Source: Cellulomonas sp. NS3
GTDB taxonomy: Bacteria > Actinomycetota > Actinomycetes > Actinomycetales > Cellulomonadaceae
Length of the DNA stretch: 64,000 bases
Assembly (NCBI RefSeq): GCF_024757985.1
Contig: NZ_CP103289.1
Location: forward strand, 1,860,001-1,924,000
Direction: 5' to 3'
Part shown: positions 58,983 through 64,000 of the stretch, piece after piece
How positions within the stretch are numbered: the stretch's first letter is position 1
Layout: every line of letters begins with the position of its first letter
Notes under the pieces: model-generated
Database searches by the model: none
Seen by the model: only the letters and a program-made list of their open reading frames with translations
What the model was told of the DNA's origin: nothing
Program-made: the position numbers and the translations under genes

Positions 58983-60668
58983 ATGAGCCATCCCCACCCC
59001 GAGCTGACACTGCCGCCCGCCCTTCCCGAGGGTGCGCTGCGCGTCGTCGCTCTCGGCGGGCTCGGGGAGGTCGGCCGCAACATGGCCGTCCTCGAGTACG
59101 CCGGCCGCCTGCTCGTCATCGACTGCGGCGTGCTCTTCCCCGAGGACCACCAGCCCGGCGTCGACCTGATCCTCCCGGACTTCGAGTACATCCGGGACCG
59201 GCTCGACGACATCGAGGCGATCGTGCTCACGCACGGCCACGAGGACCACATCGGCGCGGTGCCGTACCTCCTGCGCCTGCGTCGCGACATCCCGCTCGTC
59301 GGGTCGCAGCTCACGCTCGCGTTCGTCGAGGCGAAGCTCAAGGAGCACCGCATCAACCCGCTGACGCTCGCGGTCCGCGAGGGTCAGACGGAGCAGCTCG
59401 GGGTCTTCGAGTGCGAGTTCGTCGCCGTCAACCACTCGATCCCGGACGCGCTCGCGGTCGCGGTGCGCACCGGGGCCGGGACGGTCCTGCACACCGGTGA
59501 CTTCAAGATGGACCAGCTCCCGCTCGACGGTCGCGTGACCGACCTGCGCGCGTTCGCGCGGCTCGGTGAGGCCGGCGTGGACCTGTTCATGGTCGACTCG
59601 ACGAACGCCGAGGTCCCGGGCTTCGTCACGGGCGAGCGCGAGATCGGACCCGTGCTCGACGGCGTGTTCGCCGACTCCGCGAAGCGCATCATCGTCGCGT
59701 CGTTCGCCTCGCACGTGCACCGCGTGCAGCAGGTGCTCGACGCCGCGCACGCGCACGGCCGCAAGGTCGCGCTCGTCGGCCGGTCGATGGTCCGCAACAT
59801 GACGATCGCGGCCGAGCTCGGCTACCTCAAGGTGCCGGACGACGTGCTCGTCGACCAGAAGCAGATCGAGCGGCTGCCCGACGACGAGGTCGTGCTCATG
59901 TGCACCGGGTCGCAGGGCGAGCCGATGGCCGCGCTGTCGCGGATCGCGAACAACGACCACAAGATCTCGGTCGGTCACGGCGACACCGTGATCCTCGCGT
60001 CGTCGCTCATCCCCGGCAACGAGAACGCCGTCTACCGGGTGATCAACGGGCTGACCCGCCTCGGTGCCCGTGTCGTGCACGGCGGCAACGCCAAGGTGCA
60101 CGTCTCGGGGCACGCGAGCGCCGGCGAGCTCCTGTACTGCTACAACATCCTCAAGCCGCGCAACGTCATGCCGGTGCACGGCGAGGTCCGCCACCTCGTC
60201 GCGAACGCGGCGCTCGCGGTCAAGACCGGTGTCCCGGCCGACCGCGTGGTGCTCGCCGAGGACGGCGTCGTCATCGACCTCATCGACGGGCGCGCGCGGG
60301 TCGTCGGCGCGGTGCCGTGCGGGTACGTGTACGTCGACGGCTCGAGCGTCGGGGAGATCACCGAGGTCGAGCTCAAGGACCGGCGGATCCTCGGCGAGGA
60401 GGGCTTCATCTCGATCTTCGCCGTCGTCAGCTCGGCCGACGGCAAGGTCCTCGCCGGGCCGCAGATCCAGGCACGCGGGTTCGCGGAGGACGACGCGGTG
60501 TTCGAGGGCATCATGCCCGAGCTGGTCCAGGCGCTCGAGGACGCGGCACGCGGCGGGGCGTCCGACACCCACCAGCTGCAGCAGGTCGTGCGGCGCATCG
60601 TGGGCCGGTGGGTGTCGAACCGCCTGCGGCGTCGCCCCATGATCATCCCGGTCATCGTCGAGGCGTAG
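58983..60668 (+). CDS. rnj: Ribonuclease J
   Basis: A 561-residue metallo-beta-lactamase/beta-CASP nuclease with 5'-3' exo- and endonuclease activity. Zinc motifs: LTHGHEDHIGAVPYL, HSIPDALAV and HTGDFKMDQ. The beta-CASP part includes MCTGSQGEPMAAL and VHVSGHASAGEL, followed by a C-terminal domain. ATG 58983 follows AGGAGAACC. Together with PNPase it makes the core RNA-decay set in this window. Confidence 0.96.
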   Translation: MSHPHPELTLPPALPEGALRVVALGGLGEVGRNMAVLEYAGRLLVIDCGVLFPEDHQPGVDLILPDFEYIRDRLDDIEAIVLTHGHEDHIGAVPYLLRLRRDIPLVGSQLTLAFVEAKLKEHRINPLTLAVREGQTEQLGVFECEFVAVNHSIPDALAVAVRTGAGTVLHTGDFKMDQLPLDGRVTDLRAFARLGEAGVDLFMVDSTNAEVPGFVTGEREIGPVLDGVFADSAKRIIVASFASHVHRVQQVLDAAHAHGRKVALVGRSMVRNMTIAAELGYLKVPDDVLVDQKQIERLPDDEVVLMCTGSQGEPMAALSRIANNDHKISVGHGDTVILASSLIPGNENAVYRVINGLTRLGARVVHGGNAKVHVSGHASAGELLYCYNILKPRNVMPVHGEVRHLVANAALAVKTGVPADRVVLAEDGVVIDLIDGRARVVGAVPCGYVYVDGSSVGEITEVELKDRRILGEEGFISIFAVVSSADGKVLAGPQIQARGFAEDDAVFEGIMPELVQALEDAARGGASDTHQLQQVVRRIVGRWVSNRLRRRPMIIPVIVEA

Positions 60669-60682
60669 CCGAGCGCGCACCG

Positions 60683-60726
60683 GAGCCGGCAGGCCGACGG
60701 GGTCCCACCTCGTCGCCCGCCGGCTC
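60683..60726. terminator. Hairpin between RNase J and the EamA gene
   Basis: An outer 8-bp stem GAGCCGGC/GCCGGCTC (60683-60690 with 60719-60726) encloses a smaller CGACG/CGTCG stem. It lies in the 105-nt space between two convergent stops and may serve both. Confidence 0.55.
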
Positions 60727-60773
60727 TCGTGCGTCGGGGCGGTGCCGCTCGGGCCGGCGGCCTCCCGCCGTGG

Positions 60774-61694
60774 TCAGCCGGGGGCCGCGGTGCGTGCCAC
60801 CTCGGGTGCGGCGGGCTCGCCGGTCGGCGGCCTCCGGCGCGGCCGGCCCCGGACGGACGCCGCGGCGGACCCGGCGACGATGAGCACCGCGGCGGCGACG
60901 ACCGCGGCCGTGACCGGCTCGTCGAGCACCACGGCGCCGAGCGCGACCGCGACGAGCGGGTTGATGTACGCCACGAGCGTCGAGCGCGCCGCACCGACCT
61001 CGCTGATCAGGCGGAAGAACAGCACGAACGCGAACGCGGTGCACACGAGCCCGAGCGCAGCCAGCGACCCCAGCGCCGCTGCTCCGGGCACCGGGTGCGG
61101 CCCGGTGAGCAGCACGACCGGAAGGTAGACGAGCGCCGACAGCGACAGGCACACCGCGGTCAGGGTCACGGCCGGGACCCCCTGCAGCGACCGCGCCGCG
61201 ATGATCGGCGCCGCGGCGTACCCGAGCGCGGCGAGGAGCACCTGGGCGAGCGGCCACGCCTCCGCGGCGCCGGAGCCGGGCCCGGCGAGGACCGCGACCC
61301 CGGCGAGGCCCACCGCCAGACCGGCCCACCGCACGCCCGCCACGGGCAGCCGGTCGCCCACGAGGCGGCCCAGCACGACGGCCATGATCGGGACGGTGGC
61401 GACGAGCAGCCCCGTGGTCGAGCTCGCGAGCGTCCGCTCCGCGTTGGACAGGAGCACCCACGGACCGACGATCTCCAGGACGGCGAACGCGGCGACGGCG
61501 CGCCACCGACCGCGCAGCGCGCGCAGGCCGTCGCCGCGCAGCGCGAACGGCAGCAGCACGAGGGCGCCCAGCGCGGTGCGGACCAGCACGAGCATCGGCG
61601 GCGTGACGTCCTCGACCGCGACCTTGATGAGCAGGTAGGGCACTCCCCAGACGACACCGACGGCGACGAGCAGCACCCAGCCCCGGCGGCTCAT
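60774..61694 (-). CDS. EamA (DMT) family transporter
   Basis: A 306-residue membrane protein with about ten hydrophobic segments in two EamA repeats: the first begins GWVLLVAVGVVWGVPYLLIK, the second after GYAAAPIIAARSL; the drug/metabolite family end is STLVAYINPLVAVALGAVVL. Substrate unknown. The last 25 residues are a Pro/Arg-rich cytoplasmic tail. ATG 61694 overlaps the stop of the HTH_42 gene (ATGA), so the two are coupled. Confidence 0.9.
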   Translation of the reverse strand: MSRRGWVLLVAVGVVWGVPYLLIKVAVEDVTPPMLVLVRTALGALVLLPFALRGDGLRALRGRWRAVAAFAVLEIVGPWVLLSNAERTLASSTTGLLVATVPIMAVVLGRLVGDRLPVAGVRWAGLAVGLAGVAVLAGPGSGAAEAWPLAQVLLAALGYAAAPIIAARSLQGVPAVTLTAVCLSLSALVYLPVVLLTGPHPVPGAAALGSLAALGLVCTAFAFVLFFRLISEVGAARSTLVAYINPLVAVALGAVVLDEPVTAAVVAAAVLIVAGSAAASVRGRPRRRPPTGEPAAPEVARTAAPG

Positions 61695-62989
61695 GCGCCG
61701 GCCCGCACGAGCGTGAGCCCGCGGTGCGCCGCGAGCCGTTCCTGCTCCGCCTCGACGGCCCGCTGGACCGCCGGGGACCAGCGCTCCCAGGCGTCGACCG
61801 CCACGGTGAGCCGCCGGCCCGACGCCTTGGGTCGCCAGGTCCCGAGCACCTCGCCGTCGACGAGGACGGCACCCGGTCGGCCGAGCGTGCGCCAGAGATC
61901 CTTCTGCCGCGCGGGGTCCGCGACGAGGAGCGCCCGGTCGCGGGCCTGCAGGTAGAGGTCGAACGGCCCGAGCAGGCGCACGACGGGATCGTCGCCGCCG
62001 GGGTCGGTGCCCGCGTCGGCGAGCAGGGCGTCGGCGTCCGCCTCGAGGACCCAGCGCGTCTCGCCCTCGACGACCACCTCGCGCACGTCGGACGGCCAGC
62101 GAGCGGTGACGTCGGCGAGCGTGGCGTCGAGATAACCCGCGACGTCGTGGGGCGTCGCGGGCCCGAGGTGGTGCAGGTAGGCGCGCACGACGTCGAGCCG
62201 GTCGACCGCCGCCGGGCCGGGTGCCCCGGCGCCGGAGGCGGGAGCCGGGGACAGGTCGGCGACGTGGTCGGGTGGCCAGCCGGGGACCGGGCGCAGGACC
62301 GGCGGTGACGTCCCGGGCTCGAGCTCGAGCCCCGCGTGCAGCGCGGCGAGGCGGAACGGCATCTCGTACAGGTGCGTCGCGTCGCACGGGCGGCAGTAGC
62401 GCAGGTACGGCGCGGGCATCGCCGCGGTCAGCCGGGTCGACATCTCGCCCTTGATCGTGGGCTCCGCGACGATGCGGCGCATCTCCCGGGCGACGGCGGC
62501 GAGCGCGTCCGGCACCTCGATGCCGGCCTCGTGCAGCGGCTTGCTCGCGTCGTACACGCGCTTGGCGGCGTCGGCGGGGGAGTAGGGGCGGAGCGCGACC
62601 TCGACGCCGGGGAGGTCGGCCCGGCGGTAGGCGTGCGGCGCGCCGCGCACCGTCCACGCGAGCGCGAGCTCGCCGGGCCAGCGCTCGGGGTCGGCCGCGA
62701 CGGGGACCCCGCGGTTGGCGAGCGACCACGCGGCGCCGCCGGTGCCGGTGTCCTGCACGCCGAGGTCGAGCACGTCGGCGTCGTCCGGCCGGCGGGCGTC
62801 GTCGCCGGGCCGGTCGAGCTGCTGTGCCCGGACGCGGTGCCGCAGGACCTGCCCCCGGCTGACCGGGACGCCCGGACCCGCGTCGGACGCGGCGCTCGCC
62901 GCGGCCGCACGTGCACCGCCGCCGGTGCCCCGCCGGTCGCCCCCGCCCGTCGTCGTCCCGCTCGTGCCCGTCGTCCGCGCGCGCGCCAT
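61691..62989 (-). CDS. Winged-helix DNA-binding (HTH_42 / AlkZ-like) protein
   Basis: A 432-residue protein of the HTH_42 superfamily that includes the interstrand-crosslink glycosylases AlkZ and AlkX (YcaQ). Text such as RGVPVAADPERWPGEL, the region HHLGPATPHDVAGYLDATLADV and ALLVDGEVLGTWRPK-like C-terminus support it. Where AlkZ enzymes have a Q-x-Q active site, this protein reads LGVQDTG (Gln79-Asp80-Thr81), so glycosylase activity is doubtful. A 45-residue Gly/Ala/Arg-rich N-terminus is present. ATG 62989 has GGAGG six bases upstream. Confidence 0.8.
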   Translation of the reverse strand: MARARTTGTSGTTTGGGDRRGTGGGARAAAASAASDAGPGVPVSRGQVLRHRVRAQQLDRPGDDARRPDDADVLDLGVQDTGTGGAAWSLANRGVPVAADPERWPGELALAWTVRGAPHAYRRADLPGVEVALRPYSPADAAKRVYDASKPLHEAGIEVPDALAAVAREMRRIVAEPTIKGEMSTRLTAAMPAPYLRYCRPCDATHLYEMPFRLAALHAGLELEPGTSPPVLRPVPGWPPDHVADLSPAPASGAGAPGPAAVDRLDVVRAYLHHLGPATPHDVAGYLDATLADVTARWPSDVREVVVEGETRWVLEADADALLADAGTDPGGDDPVVRLLGPFDLYLQARDRALLVADPARQKDLWRTLGRPGAVLVDGEVLGTWRPKASGRRLTVAVDAWERWSPAVQRAVEAEQERLAAHRGLTLVRAGA

Positions 62990-63247
62990 GCCGCCACCTC
63001 CAGGGCCAGCGTGCCACCGGCCGCCGACACGCGGCACCGGCCCTGGACGGCCTCCTGCGTCCGCGCGGCGACTTCGGCAGGACTTCGTCGCGCAGCGGCG
63101 GCATCTGGCCGCCGGCGGCCGCCGTGGACGTCCGGCCGGCGAGCCGGCAAGGGGCGGCACAGCCACCCTGGTCGGCCCGCGACGCCCGACCGGTCGCCGA
63201 CGCGGTCCGTGGCCTGCGCGTCCTCGCGCGGCCGCGAACATCGTGGC

Positions 63248-63865
63248 CTAGGCGTCCTCGCGCGCGGCCGCGAACACCGCGGTCCCCACCGCGCCGAGCG
63301 CGCTGCGGAACCGCTCGTCCTGCTCGGCCGGTCCGCCGGGGAGCAGGCCGGCGAGCTCGAGCCCGACGAGCCCGTGCACGAGCCCCCAGAGCTGCACGGC
63401 GAGCTCGCGCGCGTCGTGGTCGCGGCGCGGTGCCCGGCTCGCCGCGAGCACGCGCTCGACCGCCTCGCGGAGCACGACGAAGGTCGGGTGCTCGGTGGCC
63501 GGTCCCTGGGTCGGCTCCTGCGCCCCCACGCGCGCGGCCTCGAACATCACCCGGTAGAAGTGCGGGTCCGTGAGCGCGCTCCTGCGGTACGCCACGCCGA
63601 GGGCCAGGAGGTCCGCCGCGGCGTCGTCCGTCGCGTCGACGCGCGCGAGGTGCGCGGCGAACCGGCGGAACGCCTCGTCCCCGACCGCGCGCACGAGCTC
63701 GTCCCGACCGCCGAACAGCGCGTAGACGGCCGAGGCGGACGTGCCGGCGTTCGCGGCCACGTCACGCACCCGCAGGGCGTCGACCCCGGACCGGGAGATG
63801 GCGGCGGACGCGACCTCGAGCAGCCGCTCGCGCAGCGCGTCGTCGTGCAGTCGCGGTCGGGGCAT
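63248..63865 (-). CDS. TetR/AcrR family transcriptional regulator
   Basis: A 205-residue repressor. The N-terminal helix-turn-helix (about 8-55) reads LRERLLEVASAAISRSGVDA and RDVAANAGTSASAVYALFGG; the C-terminal WHG-type ligand domain contains DPHFYRVMFEAARVG and ELAVQLWGLVHGLVGLELAGL. ATG 63865 is preferred to GTG 63898, which lies inside the operator palindrome; TACACT (63872-63877, reverse strand) ends six bases before the ATG. It is divergent from the gene at 63942 and probably controls it and itself. Confidence 0.88.
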   Translation of the reverse strand: MPRPRLHDDALRERLLEVASAAISRSGVDALRVRDVAANAGTSASAVYALFGGRDELVRAVGDEAFRRFAAHLARVDATDDAAADLLALGVAYRRSALTDPHFYRVMFEAARVGAQEPTQGPATEHPTFVVLREAVERVLAASRAPRRDHDARELAVQLWGLVHGLVGLELAGLLPGGPAEQDERFRSALGAVGTAVFAAAREDA

Positions 63866-63896
63866 GCGGCGAGTGTAGATCGCTTGACGCGAGTTC

Positions 63897-63924
63897 ACGA
63901 ACGGTGTTCTATAACGCTGTTCGT
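63897..63924. promoter_or_regulatory. 28-bp imperfect palindrome, probable TetR operator
   Basis: ACGAAC at one end and GTTCGT at the other frame a 28-bp dyad centred at 63910/63911, with inner GTT/AAC pairs also matching. TATAAC (63910-63915) inside it is a likely -10 for the rightward gene, with TTGACG (63884-63889) as a distant -35. Binding would block that promoter and overlap the regulator's own promoter region. Confidence 0.7.
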
Positions 63925-63941
63925 AAACCGAGGAGGAATCA

Positions 63942-64000
63942 TGATCGAGCTCACGGAGGCCGCCCGGACCACCGCCGGGATCGTCGCGCTCAGCATCGTC
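63942..64000 (+). CDS. Start of an unidentified gene (partial, runs off the window)
   Basis: Nineteen full codons are visible (MIELTEAARTTAGIVALSI, then a partial codon), with AGGAGG seven bases before ATG 63942. The hydrophobic stretch TAGIVALSIV suggests a membrane helix at the N-terminus. The family cannot be told. Its position opposite the TetR gene with a shared palindrome makes it the likely regulated target. Confidence 0.6.

Overview
This window is about 64 kb of chromosome from a very high-GC Gram-positive actinobacterium, most likely Cellulomonas or a close relative. The evidence is the actinobacterial housekeeping gene order, the many GTG starts and ATGA/GTGA gene overlaps, an Ala/Pro/Gly-rich IF-2, and DUF2469 and DUF4439 proteins. 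The most specific marker is a CenC-type secreted GH9 endoglucanase with a CelR/CebR-like operator at its start. Nothing here looks like a prophage, insertion sequence, CRISPR array, tRNA or rRNA.

Positions 1-8074 hold the ribosome/tRNA cluster (rpsP end, khpA, rimM, trmD, rplS), then lepB-rnhB, DUF2469, and the coupled yraN-yifB(comM)-dprA set for DNA uptake and processing. Positions 8075-11273 carry a repeat-rich gap, xerC, a WhiG/FliA-type sigma factor and a convergent M23 peptidase. Positions 11274-18927 begin with a highly structured rpsB leader, then rpsB, tsf, pyrH, frr, cdsA, rlmN, a DivIVA-domain protein and dxr. Positions 19048-27051 hold a reverse-strand FAD oxidoreductase preceded by a small leaderless upstream ORF, then a site-2 protease, ispG, a DUF4081/GNAT protein, a reverse-strand Fpg/Nei glycosylase and proS. 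Positions 27260-34364 hold a DUF4439 lipoprotein and rimP-nusA-ylxR-infB-rbfA.

Positions 34434-39825 are the main accessory locus, on the reverse strand. It is a five-gene organosulfur uptake and oxidation operon (ABC ATPase, permease, binding lipoprotein, LLM flavin monooxygenase, FMN reductase). About 320 nt upstream of it is a 40-codon leader peptide ending in VDLMRVASRLCR, apparently translated from a leaderless transcript. This looks like a cysteine- or sulfur-responsive attenuation system. Positions 40218-43598 encode the GH9 cellulase.

Positions 43905-60668 return to core genes: truB, a NUDIX hydrolase, ribF, rpsO, pnp, an M16 peptidase, dapB, a membrane protein, a GNAT protein, azlCD, an aldehyde dehydrogenase, thyA-folA, a glycerophosphodiesterase, dapA and RNase J. 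The end holds an EamA transporter coupled to a HTH_42 protein, and a TetR regulator divergent from a gene cut by the window edge, with a 28-bp imperfect palindrome between them.

A theme across the window is leaderless transcription. At about sixteen loci a -10-like hexamer (TANNNT or close) ends 6-8 nt before the start codon. Promoter and terminator calls are read by eye. Terminators here are long GC hairpins without a U-tract, as is common in such genomes.
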